Assembly (NCBI GenBank): GCA_025602915.1
Contig: JAHLJZ010000009.1
Location: 488,233-552,232, forward strand
DNA: 64,000 nucleotides
Reading direction: 5' to 3'
DNA from: Paraphysoderma sedebokerense
Lineage: Eukaryota > Blastocladiomycota > Physodermatomycetes > Physodermatales > Physodermataceae
In this document: positions 1 to 11,721 of the stretch, one piece after another
Layout of the letters: every line of letters begins with the position of its first letter
Position numbering within the stretch: position 1 is the stretch's first letter
The notes under the pieces: generated by a model
Told to the model about the DNA's origin: nothing
Databases searched by the model: none
Seen by the model: the letters and a program-made list of their open reading frames with translations, nothing else
Program-made: the position numbers and the translations under genes

Positions 1-66
1 CGGGGTATATTTTATGACTGGCCATACTGTCCTTTTGCTTTTTCGCATTATTGACATGTAATCTAG

Positions 67-3000
67 GAATACTACAGTGCTCACGGAGATGATGCCCTAT
101 ACATCGCGAAAGTGCATTACAAAACGGCGACTGTTTTAAAATATCTTGGTGGTAAATGCTGGATTTCTGCTATAAATCTCATAATTCGCTCTTATCACTA
201 AAACATTTTTGATCTCTGCCAATAGGATCCGATGGCCTTCCCAGTTGCACACTGTCCAAAATGGGCTCCGACTCTTTCCTTCGCGATTCACTTCTCAACA
301 AACAACTTAAAATCGAAATTTGGGCATTAGCCGAATCTCGACGTCCTAATTCATGGATCCTGTCCAAATCTGCCAGTCCGGGCAATCTTGGCGACCTCGA
401 AGATGTCTTGTTTGCAGGTGCATCCGGAATGAGCAGTTCTCCGATTGTCTTGGCGGTAAAACTTTCAATCAAAAATGATCAAAGAGTGTGTTCTCTTCAA
501 CTCTTACTGCCCAAATTCATCACAAATTCCTAACAGTATTGCAAACACTGCATTGATTCTAAATCATTCAGATGGTCGGAATTTCATTTGCGGATGCAAC
601 GTCCCGTGTCCTTGGTGTAGCCGAATTTATCGACAACGAATTGTATTCCAATTTGGAGTCACTAACCATTCAGTTGAGTGTCAAAGAATGTTTGGTTCCT
701 ATAGATGAATCTAAAAAGGATTATGAATTGAATAAAATGAAGGGAATGTTGGATCGTTGTGGAGTTGTCTTGACAGAATGTAAAAAGGGTAAGTCTTGGC
801 TGGCTCAATTCATCGAAATGTTGAAGAATTTAGCAATATTCGAACGTTTCTTTGGAGTGTACATTGAATTTTAAAATTAAACTTTTCGGTAGGCGACTTC
901 CAAATCAAAGACGTTGAACAAGATTTGAATCGGCTGATGGGTGACGGAGTTTCGGTAGCGTCGTTACGTGAGTTGTTTAATTTCTTGGATGATGTCTATC
1001 GGCTCAACTCTAATAACATCTTACAATAGCCCAATTCGAACTCAAGAATGCCATGGCAGCTTGTTCTTGTTTGATCAAATACTTGGCTGTAAGTCTAAAC
1101 GTCATGAGATCGTTCGATTCATTTCAGATGATTTCTCTCTAACTATTTTCGACTCTTCTTCACATGCCGTATATCTCTATGACGCAGCTTCTTTCGGATG
1201 AATCAAACTTTGGAGAATACAGCTTAACCACCCATGACTTGACGCAATACATGAAACTTGACGCTGCAGCCGTTGCTGCATTGAATCTAATGCCTGGCCC
1301 AAATGATGGTTTGTTTTCTTACTCCTTTCTGGTGGATGCATCGATGATACGAATCCCTGACTCAACGGATTTATGTTGTAGGTGCTAACAAAACAATGTC
1401 ACTTTTCGGGTTACTCAATAAATGTAAAACGTCGCAAGGAACCAGATTGTTAGGGCAATGGTTGAAGCAGCCGCTAATGAATTTAACCGAGATTGGTACG
1501 TTTGGATCCAACCATTAGTCTTATTAGTCTTAAAGCCCGCTAATTTCTGGTCTAATGGCTCCATCAATAAATAGAAAAGCGATATAATATTCTTCAATCG
1601 TTCATGGATGACACTGAAGTTCGACAAACGTTGCAGGATGATATCCTAAAAGTGATGCCAGATCTACATCGTTTGGCGAAAAGATTTCAGAAAGGAAGCG
1701 CATCATTACAGGTACTTCTATTACATCTTTTTGAATTTATCATGTCTTCCTTCTCAAACTGACAATCTACGGACACTTACTATCCTACGTGATAGGACGT
1801 TGTGAGAATATACCAAGTCGTTATTCGTCTTCCTAGCTTCTTCAACGCTTTCGATTCATTCACTGGCGACGACGAAAGTAAAACCATTTTGGAAGAAACT
1901 TATGTGACAAAGATTAAGGTCAGTTTCAAACTTTGCACTTTTTCTTGGACATCACCTGACGACAATGAGGAAACTGTTTATAATATACAGGAATATTATC
2001 AACATCTGTCGAAACTCCAGGAAATGGTGGAAGAAACAATTGATTTAGAAGCCGTAGAACAACACGAGTTTAAAATCAAGTCTGACTTTGATGACACTTT
2101 GAAAGGTTTTTTATTCGGATTTCTTTTATTCTGGTAAGCAAAGAATTCTCATCTTACATTATTGTCGCCATTTTTTTTTTGGGAATGAATAGAGTTACAT
2201 CAACAGTTGGAAGAAATTAAAAATGGAATCGAGCCGGAAGCATTTAATGTAAACTTTTTTTCTTTTTATTCGTTTTTATGTCGCCATATTCGTAGAAATA
2301 TAACGAAACATGTGTAGGTATCTCGACGGTTGAATCTTGAGTTGAACAAAAAACTCAAAGTTGAGAAGAACTCTATTTATGGGTATCATTTACGTCTGTC
2401 TCGTCAGGTACATTTGATTTTCTCTTCAATTCATGGTCTTTATATTGTCTTACTCATTCGCACTCCAATTCTATTCCTTTATTTTATTTTTTGGTTATTT
2501 GCGTCATCTAGGATTCCACCCACATCCGCAATAAATCGGAATACATTGAACTAGCCACCCAAAAAGCTGGCGTGTTATTCACCACCTCTAAATTACGTGA
2601 ATTGAGTAACAGATTTATGAGTTTGTCGAGTGAATATGAAAAGCAGCAAGGGGAGTTGGTAAAAGAGTTGATAGGGATCGTTGGTACGTTGCCTTTAATT
2701 CCTTGTTGAAGGCTGATAAACGGAGCGACTCAACATTTATGACTTCACATTGAATAGCGACATATTCGGGTGTAATGGAGCAACTCAATTCTGTGATTGC
2801 CCATTTGGATGTTCTCGTCAGGTAAATATCTTTTATCTCGACGAACGTTGAGATTCGTTCTCGAGACTGTCGCTGGATTGCCGTTAACTTTTCATGCCAT
2901 TAGTTTTGCCCATGTGTCGCTTCATGCTCCCACGACTTACGTGAGACCTAAATTATTCGAAAAAGGTTTGTTGCTCTCTTGTCATTTAATCTTCATTTAT

Positions 3001-4297
3001 AAATTGATTAATTAACCTGAATGGAAATGTAGGAAACGGAAATATAATTTTAAAAGATGCCAGACATCCGTGTTTGGAGGTCCAAGATGATGTGTCTTTT
3101 ATTGCCAATGACGTTGAAATGATTAGAGGTATGCTATTTTCTTTTTATCCTGTAAAGTTGGAGACGCTGGTACTTAACAAAGTTAAAATGAATTCGGATA
3201 GATCAAAGTGAATTCCAAATCATCACAGGACCGAATTGTGGCGGAAAATCTACTTATATTCGCCAGGTAAGTTCTCTGCCGTTGTTTCTTTCCAACATCA
3301 TGCTTATACAATACATTAAAATTGCTGCTACAGATCGGTGTTATCGCTCTCATGGCTCAAATTGGATGTTTTGTTCCCTGTTCCTCGGCTGAATTGTGTA
3401 TTGTTGATTCTATTCTTGCTAGAGTTGGCGCAGGTGATAGCCAGTTAAAGGGTGTTTCTACGTTTATGGCGGAGATGTTGGAAACTGCTGCGATTTTAAA
3501 GGTTTGTTTCCATATCTATTCTCGACAAATGATCTAATCTGACATTGATTCTTGATATCACAAACAGTCTGCGACATCATCTTCTCTCATTATCATTGAT
3601 GAACTCGGCCGCGGCACCTCCACTTACGACGGATTCGGTCTAGCGTATGCTATCTCGGAACACATCGCCAAAAACATCAAATGTTTCGCACTCTTCGCTA
3701 CACACTTCCACGAACTTACCAGCTTATCTGAAGAAATATCGACTGTCAAAAATTTACATGTCGTGGCTCATATCGGTAGAGAAAAAGAAATTACTTTGTT
3801 GTATAAAGTGAAAGAAGGAATTTGTGACCAGAGTTTTGGTATTCATGTTGCCGAGATTACTAAATTTCCAGAGTCACTGGTGAAGGTGTGTTTTTGGTTT
3901 TCGTTTTGTCATGTTGGGATTTGGGTGTGTGGTAGAATTTGAGATATGGTTGACGGATTGTTAATATTTTTTTTATTGGTAGCTTGCAAAACGAAAAGCA
4001 GATGAGTTGGAAGATTTTTCACAGTCGGATCGGGCTACAAAGTGTCCCAAGGAAGTAGTGGAGGTGCGTTGTTTTGCATCATGGGATTTGTTTCAAATTT
4101 ATTGACTCTTTCGTGACCTCGATAAATAGGAAGGAACCAATGTCATTGAATCGTTCCTATCTGAATTTTCGGGCACCGAGAATATAGATTCGATGAAAGA
4201 AGAACAAGTAATTGATGTGATTCAGAATTTGAAGGAAAAATATTGGCATCAATTTGAACAAAACGAGTTCGTCATGGAAGTCGTGAATGGATTGTAA
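67..4297 (+). CDS. MSH2: DNA mismatch repair protein MSH2 (5' end outside window)
   Basis: MutS-family ATPase that, as a heterodimer with MSH6 or MSH3, recognises mismatches and small loops in nuclear DNA. The first visible exon begins after an AG at 65-66 and encodes [14 protein letters not shown], matching the MSH2 N-terminal mismatch-binding region, so only the extreme N-terminus is missing. More than a dozen short-intron exons follow in frame: connector, core/lever, clamp, then the ATPase. The Walker A segment [15 protein letters not shown] lies around 3223-3268, the Walker B-like [17 protein letters not shown] around 3590-3645, and the FATHFHELT helix around 3697-3722. The C-terminal helix-turn-helix region ends at a TAA at 4295-4297. 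Oddity: the usual Walker A methionine (GPNMGGKST) is cysteine here. Family assignment is very secure; exact borders of the small middle exons are less so. Confidence 0.96.
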
Positions 4298-4607
4298 AGT
4301 TTGTAGAGTAACGCGATGAGGAAATTGAACGTTATACGGATACTGTATTATATTATTCATGACATCAGTGGTTGTATTTAAATGGATCGATCTGATGAGT
4401 GGTTTTGTAGGAATGAATATTTAAAGTCACGTGTATTTCTTTTAGCTCTCGCTTTGCTTGCCTCCTATGAGTGATGACCCTGTCCCCTGTTCAGAACGAG
4501 TATATGCTCCTCAATTTTTCTTCTTTTTGTTCCCCTTTGTGAACTCATGACATGAGCGGCTGATCATTGATAATTATATCTCATATCAGAAACATGTCCT
4601 CACTGTA
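4298..4607. promoter_or_regulatory. MSH2 3' flank and promoter of the 4608 gene
   Basis: About 310 bp between MSH2 and the next plus-strand gene. It contains GTCACGTG at 4426-4433 (core CACGTG at 4428-4433), about 175 bp upstream of the next ATG. This is a typical bHLH (E-box) target. No other feature is recognised. Confidence 0.35.
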
Positions 4608-5783
4608 ATGGCGCTGATGGAAAGATCAAATATAGAGTTTATGCCACCGTCCAAGCAAACCTTAAGACGATCGCCTCGACAACCAGGTTTCTTGAATTCA
4701 AGTTCTTCTCAAAACGAACAAAAGAGTGCAACCGACGCTAAAGTTGTTGAAACATCGGATGTGGGAGTGTTAAATATGAAGATTAAAAATACGAAAAGTA
4801 CGGGTACGACAACGACGACGGCAAATAATCGTACGACGGCGGACAAGAAAGTAGGGTTAAAAGAGAAACGGAAACGAACTATCACTCAAACGAATGAGTT
4901 GATTCAATCCCAACCTATTCATGATACATCTGTTTCTGTTACTTCTATTTCCAAATCTCCAAGGGAGAAAGAGGCTCCCAAATCCACATCGAAAACGAAA
5001 TCGACACCGAAACCGACACCGAAAGTTAAACCGCCAAAGGCTGGTTCATCGTCTTTGGCTGTGACGATATCATCGGCATCCACGTTGACTGAAACTGAAA
5101 AAGGTACAAAGAACAAAACCCCAAATCCAAGTGAAAGTCAAATTCAAATTTCACCTCAAATTCCACAAGAACCACCCACCAAACGACTCCGTTCAGCGAT
5201 TCGTAAAGTCCGATTTTCATCGTCCCCGACCCGTTCAATCAATGCCACAACATACATTACCTACTCTAAAACCGAATACGACCGTACCATTCCACCCAGC
5301 GAATGGTGGCGACGATTCGAAAAAGACGAATTATCAATGGACGAGTATATTGATGTTTATTATCGACTTGATATTTATAAATTAAAAGAAATGGAGTCTC
5401 ATATGGATAGTCGATCGAATATAAGACTTGACGTGGTGAATAATGTTCCCGATGGAGTAGATTACGTGGCTCGTACAAGTTTAAGTGAATTGGAAATGTT
5501 GAGTATGGAGAAACTAAAAGTGTTGTTTAGTGTGGGACAAGTACCGGATGAAGTTTGTATGGAGACATTGTTGAAAGCTATGGATGATTATGTTGGTCAG
5601 ATTGGAAGTTCGAAAAAAGCAAAAGGAAAGGGGAAAAAAGGTGCAAAAAAAGTTAAAAATGGTAAAGCTGGAACTCGAAAAGTAGGGAGAGGTAAAAGGC
5701 TTGGTAAAGGTCAACCAGCTCAAAAATCGGATGGCGTTACCGTTAGTACCAAGATGAAATCAAGAAGCAAGGGGAAGAAGTAA
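4608..5783 (+). CDS. Basic low-complexity protein with PP1-docking-like motif, function unknown
   Basis: Single-exon reading frame of 391 residues. The N-terminal half is Ser/Thr/Lys-rich and low complexity. A more conserved-looking core starts at about residue 198 with RKVRFSSSP, which fits the RVxF docking motif for protein phosphatase 1. It is followed by TYSKTEYDRT and a helical, acidic segment containing PPSEWWRRFEKDELSMDEY. The RVxF plus TYSxxEYDR combination recurs in uncharacterised fungal proteins (from memory, not searched). The C-terminus is a Lys/Gly-rich basic tail with KGKGKKGAKK and RKVGRGKRLGKG, suggesting nuclear or nucleic-acid association. The ATG at 4608 is the first in frame. 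PP1 binding and a nuclear role are inferences; the gene itself is well supported by its uninterrupted length. Confidence 0.75.
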   Translation: MALMERSNIEFMPPSKQTLRRSPRQPGFLNSSSSQNEQKSATDAKVVETSDVGVLNMKIKNTKSTGTTTTTANNRTTADKKVGLKEKRKRTITQTNELIQSQPIHDTSVSVTSISKSPREKEAPKSTSKTKSTPKPTPKVKPPKAGSSSLAVTISSASTLTETEKGTKNKTPNPSESQIQISPQIPQEPPTKRLRSAIRKVRFSSSPTRSINATTYITYSKTEYDRTIPPSEWWRRFEKDELSMDEYIDVYYRLDIYKLKEMESHMDSRSNIRLDVVNNVPDGVDYVARTSLSELEMLSMEKLKVLFSVGQVPDEVCMETLLKAMDDYVGQIGSSKKAKGKGKKGAKKVKNGKAGTRKVGRGKRLGKGQPAQKSDGVTVSTKMKSRSKGKK

Positions 5784-6507
5784 CCGACTTTTTGTTTTAG
5801 CACCAAGGTACATTTGCTTGAAGCATGAGGTTTGGGTCTATCGATTCATGTGGTTTCCAAAGACGTCTTCAATGTTCGCACTATTGTTGATTTCGTAGCC
5901 TCTACCTCCAATAGTTTCACTTTACATTCGTACTGCTCTTGGCGATATCACACCTACATTGATTTACCTCCCCTCTGTCCAAACTTCACTCGACCTTTCC
6001 ATCCAACCGACCACACGTTAAACTTACGTACGTGACACAATCGTAACTATCATCTAAAGCTTTTATTCCTCCTCGTATATGTAACCTCAACTTATACTCG
6101 ACTTCTATCCTCCTTATACGATATACTATATGCAATGTAATATGTAATCCCGAATCAAATTATCAAGCTAGGCAAAAAAGTCTATGGACGATTTACATCT
6201 TTGCTTTTATCTGTATAATCATGAGATTTTGATACCCCTAGTGTGTAAATTGTAATTATTAGTGTATGGATATATTATTTGAAATGATGAAACAGCTCGC
6301 TCGAGTTTTTTGGGCCGTCTTTAAAAGAATTTAAGCTTAGACTTAAAAGTTAAGATTCCAATACCTGATGGATTTCAAGTGAAAGTTGAACCAATCTAAT
6401 GTGCATTGGTGAATCATGTATTTCGGTTTGGCAGTATTCAAAATCACAATTTATTTGTTGTGGTTACTGTAATGAATTTTATTAATTTATACATTATCAA
6501 TCATTCA
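5784..6507. other. Convergent intergenic region
   Basis: About 720 bp between a plus-strand and a minus-strand gene end. It is AT-rich, and short reading frames are not supported by splice or domain signals. It presumably holds the two 3' UTRs. Nothing else is seen. Confidence 0.5.
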
Positions 6508-8931
6508 TCAATTCGCAGGACGAGACAACTTGAATAATCTTTTACGCTCGTGTAATTCAATTTTTCGAATTTGAGCTATAATGTTCTCATGTTGTTGCTT
6601 GTATTGTTCAATCTGGGTTTGAAGGAGTTGACATGATTCCTAAAAATTCAAGTTTCGACGATCAAATTGTATGATATAATCAATAATCAATATCCAAACG
6701 TGATGATGTCAGAGATGAGGTGGGGTATAGAGGGATAAAACTAACCACTCTAGTTTCGTAATCTCTTAAAAGCGGTTCATTCCCCAACAACCCATTTTTT
6801 TCTTTCATTACTTGATTTTTTGTTCGCAATTTATCTCGTCGATGTTTGGCAAGTGGAATCGTGTCGCGTTGTCTTTCCACCATTTCGTCCAAGGATTGCA
6901 GTTCCCCTTTCAGTTCAGTATTCTCGGACTAATCAAATGAACAATAATTTAGTAAATAAAGCAATTGCAATGTGGGTGTAGTAGGGAGTTGCTGCAGAAA
7001 TTGAACAATATAATATCACCTGAACAAATTGAAGTTTTTCCTTGATATGCGTTAACACCTGTACTATATTAGTTATTTTTTTCCGTAGTTTAAGTAGTTC
7101 CTAGTATTCAAAACATTAGTTTAGGTGCGTCCATATGACCTGTTGAACTCAATTGTTCAAAGTACTTCGTTCCTCTCTTCAATTTTTTCGTTGTATGTCT
7201 GGTTTTCGATTTTTAGTTGTTCGAAATCAATCAAATGTAGCCCTTCTGCCAACTCCTCCTGCAATTACAGTAGACAGAGAATAAATAGATTAGAATTGTT
7301 TCATATACATCCTGCATCCGACTCACAGCTTGAATGTACGGAAAAATAGATTCAACCTTTTGTCGTAGCAACAGTTCACTACGTCGTATTCTATTCCGCA
7401 ATTTGATATTTTCGAGTCGCATTTGCATTACTTCCTGTTCCTTCCTCAGATCATAATTCTCCATTTGCTCGATAATCTTTTTTGACGGTATAGATAGACA
7501 TCAGAATGGTAAATGTTGATTATCAGCGAAACGACTAACTAACCTTTGAAGGAATGGGTTTTCCTGTCCTACTATTACCGGCATTAACAGCAACATTGTG
7601 CTTGTATTTCCGAAATTCCTCTGATTTGAGGTTTGCTTCCACCTTCTTTTCTTCTAACTTTACTCGAAGTTCGTCAATGATCCCCTTATTGGATTCTTCG
7701 AAACGATCCTGCTCTGCTCGCATGTCTTTTAGCTGTGTGATGACACTGAGATATCTTTGTTGTTGATCTGTGGGCGCTTTGTCGACTTCATTGGGTTTGT
7801 CATCGGTCTATGAGTGATGGTGTATTTCAGTTAAGTTGAAGATATGGATAAACATGTCCCCGATGAATTAGATTTGCCTACCCTCTTCCGTCGAAAGTAA
7901 TCACCTAATCTATTCTGTAGCGACAAATTAACAGCTTTCAGTCTCTCGCGTTGGCCCAATGCAGCCTGTATCAGAGCTTTGTATGCCTCTCTATCAACTT
8001 TAAATTTTTGTGGATCTTCTTGGTTTGATGATTGCCCCATTACCTGAACTTGAGTTTCAGATTGGGTCGAGGAGTTGTCTTCAGCAAAGATGGATGTCGA
8101 TTGGGTTGGTGGAATTGGAACGTCCGTGTTCATTTGGGATTGCGGCGCCAATAAATCTTGATTCAGATTTGATGTAACTGACAATTGGTCTTTGAAAATA
8201 TTAATGGATGACAATCCACCGCTTGAAATCTCCATTCTCCTAGGGTTGTCAACCCCATTTTGATCTGAACTCTCATTAACTGTTGTTGTTTTCGTCTCAT
8301 CGTATAAATTCGATACATCTGAGCGCTCCAAGTTTTGTGGAATAGTATTGTCTGTTTTGATATTGGTATTTACTGCAATTTCTTCCGATTCTGATGTACG
8401 TCGGCTCTTGGATTTGGTGTCATGATGACTTGGAGTATCCGTCGGATCGCTGTGACCAGTGGATTCACCAGTCGATAATTTTAAGTCAGATTCACTCGAA
8501 GGTTTCGAAATCGATTTCTTTTCTATATCTGCGTCCAAGTTGTTCGCCGAATTTGAGTCGGCTGCATCTGTAGAAATCAAGTTACCACCTGACATGATAT
8601 CGGCAGGATTCGCAATTTGATTAGCAGCCAATTTCCCATTTGATTCTGAGTGTTGGGGTCGACTATCCTTTGATATTGCTTCAGGAGTTTCGATGGTCTC
8701 GTTAGTAGATGGACTGCTGCTGTGATCGGATGACTTTTCAAGTACGGAGATATCCGCCGAACTTTCACCTAGAACACTCCCAGCAGGCAACTCCGAACTG
8801 GATGTCACAACCGTCTCAGTACCTGGCATTTCTACAGTTTCTTTTGGATTGTCTTGATCGGACATTGGTATCAGGTTTTTGTGTTGTATGGTTGTAAATG
8901 TGGTATTTGTGGAAAACGCGTTGGGATCCAA
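6508..8931 (-). CDS. CCDC96/CCDC113-family axonemal coiled-coil protein (CFAP184-like)
   Basis: Seven exons join in frame (8931-7882, 7807-7544, 7476-7357, 7258-7166, 7100-7020, 6928-6746, 6639-6508) to give 640 residues. The first 310 or so are Ser/Thr/Asp-rich and disordered. The rest is coiled coil with family hallmarks: EFRKYKHNVA and NSRTGKPIPSK at about 415-438, then LIDFEQLKIENQTYNEKIEE and ERNEELLKLRKKITNIVQ at about 486-524. These match the CCDC113/CCDC96 coiled-coil domain. Family members sit on ciliary axonemes near the radial spoke/N-DRC region, so this is probably a flagellar gene of a zoospore. The long disordered N-terminus favours CCDC96 (CFAP184) over CCDC113. The upstream gene on the same strand ends only 181 bp away. 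Confidence 0.88.
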
Positions 8932-9112
8932 TGCTTTTGAACTAGATTTAAGAAATATTCGCCAAATATATTATACAGCTACAACGTTTTAAAGCATCAA
9001 TACATTGCAATACAAATTGCTCTATCAATAATAAATATTTCGATATCCGATGGTATGCCCTCCCTTGTTCTTTCCGAAATCACATATGTCTCTCGCAAAT
9101 GCCTCAAACATA

Positions 9113-11234
9113 CTACTGCACATGATTGGGCACAGCTTCATCGGGGTGAAGTGACCCTGAATTAATATGCTTTTCCGGGGTTTCTTCATTCCCGTTTTTA
9201 GTGCAGGTAATATTTGATTCGTCATGTTTTTGTGAGTAGGTTTCTATTCCAACTGGACTTGGGCTTCTGACTTTAGAAGGGTTAGTATTTTTATGACCAG
9301 CAGGAACGGAATTACTATTACTGGCGGCGCGAGTATGCGCTGTCAAATCATCTGGCTTTGTCGAAGGGCGATGAGGAGGAAGTGAACCTTCCATTTTCGA
9401 CGGCTGTTCATCAGTAAAAGTTCTGTGGGGCTCATCCTTATCTTTAGGCTTGTTCTCGATTTTCTTACTTGCCACCCACGCATCGTATTCAAGGGTGACT
9501 CGTGCAACTTTTATTTTCTTATCTTCATCCGGTGATGGTATTGAAAGATTCGCCATTGTTGGTTTCGGCTTTTTCGTCATGGAAGTTGGCACAGGCAGCA
9601 TTTTTTCGTCAGGGACACTTTAGGGTGAAATAAAAAGAGCAGAAAACGAGCGGGGCAATTTAAATTCCATTTTAGATTTCGTCTTTGTCTGATTAAAAAA
9701 GCTTACTTTTCGTTCCCGACTACATTCTTCGCGGTATCGATTTTAATATCGACAGGTTGCCTTATCAAACTATCAGATGCCTGTAAATTATGGCAGAAGA
9801 TTTTTCCAACACTTACCCTTTCGTTTTGTCAGGCTGTCTTGTAGTAGAATCTGGTTCATCAAGGAAGGTACTATTTATGAAAATCAGTATATAGATGCAA
9901 GTGTTGCAGAGTTAGATTTCTGTCCGCGCCAAGACTTTCAAATAGTCTGAGAAACTAATTATAGAATTCTTACCCTAGAGCCTCGTTGAAGTTCATTTTT
10001 TCTACCTTTTGTCGCAACGTATAGTTTTGATGCTCCAACGTTATTCTGATTTTGGCTTCTTCATCTATACGTTTCTCATATTCACGTATTTTCTCTTCCA
10101 GTGCTAGCTTCTTTTTCAGTGCTTCAGTTAATTCCAGTTCTTTAGTGGTTTTCTCTCTTGCAATTTTTGCTTTCATCGCCTCGGTTTCACTTATTATCTT
10201 TTGACTTTTCTGTATATACCACAATGGTAAACATTCAAATCGGTATCATTTGCAAGGCGAAGCAAAGGTGAAATATAATGACAAGTTGTTAATACAGAAG
10301 GCTTCATTCCGAATTTCAGAAGTTGTCCAGTAAGTACTTGCCTTAGCCTCGGATTCCAGTTGTAGCGATTTTGCATGCAGCAAATGTTCAAGCTTCCTTT
10401 TCTCTTTCGTCAACTCTTTGTTTCTCTTAGTCAATACCGCAATCATATTACTCTGTCTAAGGCTCTCTTCTTCTGTGATCACACTTTTCTTGCCGGTTTC
10501 GTATTCCTTTAATCTACCAGCAGCTCGTTTCAGCTGGTCTTCCAATTTAGCGAATCGTTCGGCATTGGCGTCTACTCCTTTCTTTATAAGAGATTTCAAG
10601 GTGTCGCTACCGCCTTCTTTCGTAACACTGCTGTCGTTTGGTACTGGACTCTGAGGTATGCTGACAGTTTCCTGTTGGGGTCCCTCAAGTTTGGAAATTC
10701 GCACTTGAAACTTCGACAATTGATCGCGAAGGAGGCGATTAGATTCTTGGAATCGAACTCTTTGACCATATTCTTGTTGCCATTTTTTCTGTACAAGGAA
10801 CAAATTAAATAAAGAAGAATGCGTTCAACTCTTTTCAAAACTTAACTTATAACTGAAGAACGATGAGCTAATTCTTTTCTTATCCAACATACCTTGAACT
10901 CCTGGAGCAATTTTTTTAGATCGTCAGGCTGTAAATCCATAGGAGCATCGTGAGATTTGTTCGATTGAGTCGGTCTTCGTTTTTTGTCTATAGGTACAGA
11001 TTTGCTGTTATTGGATTTGACGGGGATGGAACTTCCTTTCTTCAATGCTGTACTTGTCATGATTTTGTGGTCGAATTTGGATTGCCCTTTCTGTTGAAAT
11101 TTGACGTATGACGACGAACTTGGATCACTCGATGACGGCGATTTCGGAAATTTAGATATCGGAGATTTTGCTTCAGAGACCGGTGAAGCTACCTGAGTAA
11201 TCGTAGGTGATTTGGCTGTTGGTGAAGACGGCAT
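9113..11234 (-). CDS. Coiled-coil protein of unknown function
   Basis: Six exons join in frame (11234-10893, 10788-10342, 10209-9974, 9870-9817, 9760-9707, 9617-9113) to 545 residues. The start is the ATG of MPSSPTAKSPTIT; a longer frame upstream uses only TTG. The N-terminal 95 residues are Ser/Pro/Lys-rich. A continuous coiled coil runs from about residue 100 (DLKKLLQEFKKKWQQEYGQR) to about 340 (LRQKVEKMNFNEALG). The C-terminus is polar and disordered, with VARVTLEYDAWVASKK. The second intron starts AAG|GCAAGT, a GC-AG intron; the GT alternative a few bases on breaks the frame. No family is recognised. Its position directly upstream of the ciliary CCDC96-like gene allows a guess at a cytoskeletal or flagellar role, nothing more. 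Confidence 0.72.
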
Positions 11235-11721
11235 GTCAGATATTACAATCGGCAACTTTGTTTGACTGTCACTTCAATATCATAAGAAGATATCTAACTG
11301 CAACTGCATCACTCATTTCAGGAGTTTTGAATAATTTTTGGAACCTGCGGGCCAGGGCCATGAAATACATCTCAACCGGACGTGTCGAATAAACCGTCAA
11401 CGGAAAGAATCGAAAATCTCACCAAATTTTGATCAAACTCACAATATCATTTCAATCGGACCTCCAGTGGAAATATACGTAGAGTGGTGTCTTATTTATC
11501 AGCTTCATCTTCCTTGAATGCACCTGATTATGTTGATGGAGTTTACTACAGCGATCAACTCGTCATATCAAATTCAGCGGTTTCTCAAGTTACTATTTAT
11601 TTATGTATCAAAAGATAACAGCTTCATAATCTTAAACCTACTAATATGATTTCTACTATAAATAAATATCGTTAAGTAGCTAACAACTAAGAGAGGGTTG
11701 ACGGAGAGAAATCCAAATCCA
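11235..11721. other. Intergenic region, no gene seen
   Basis: About 490 bp between two minus-strand genes. It should contain the promoter of the coiled-coil gene and the 3' UTR of the Sel1 gene. No clear motif is seen. Confidence 0.45.

Noticed and set aside
5832-6035. 67-codon plus-strand frame after the 4608 gene
   Set aside because: Lies in presumed 3' UTR, has no domain and no in-frame link to the upstream gene.
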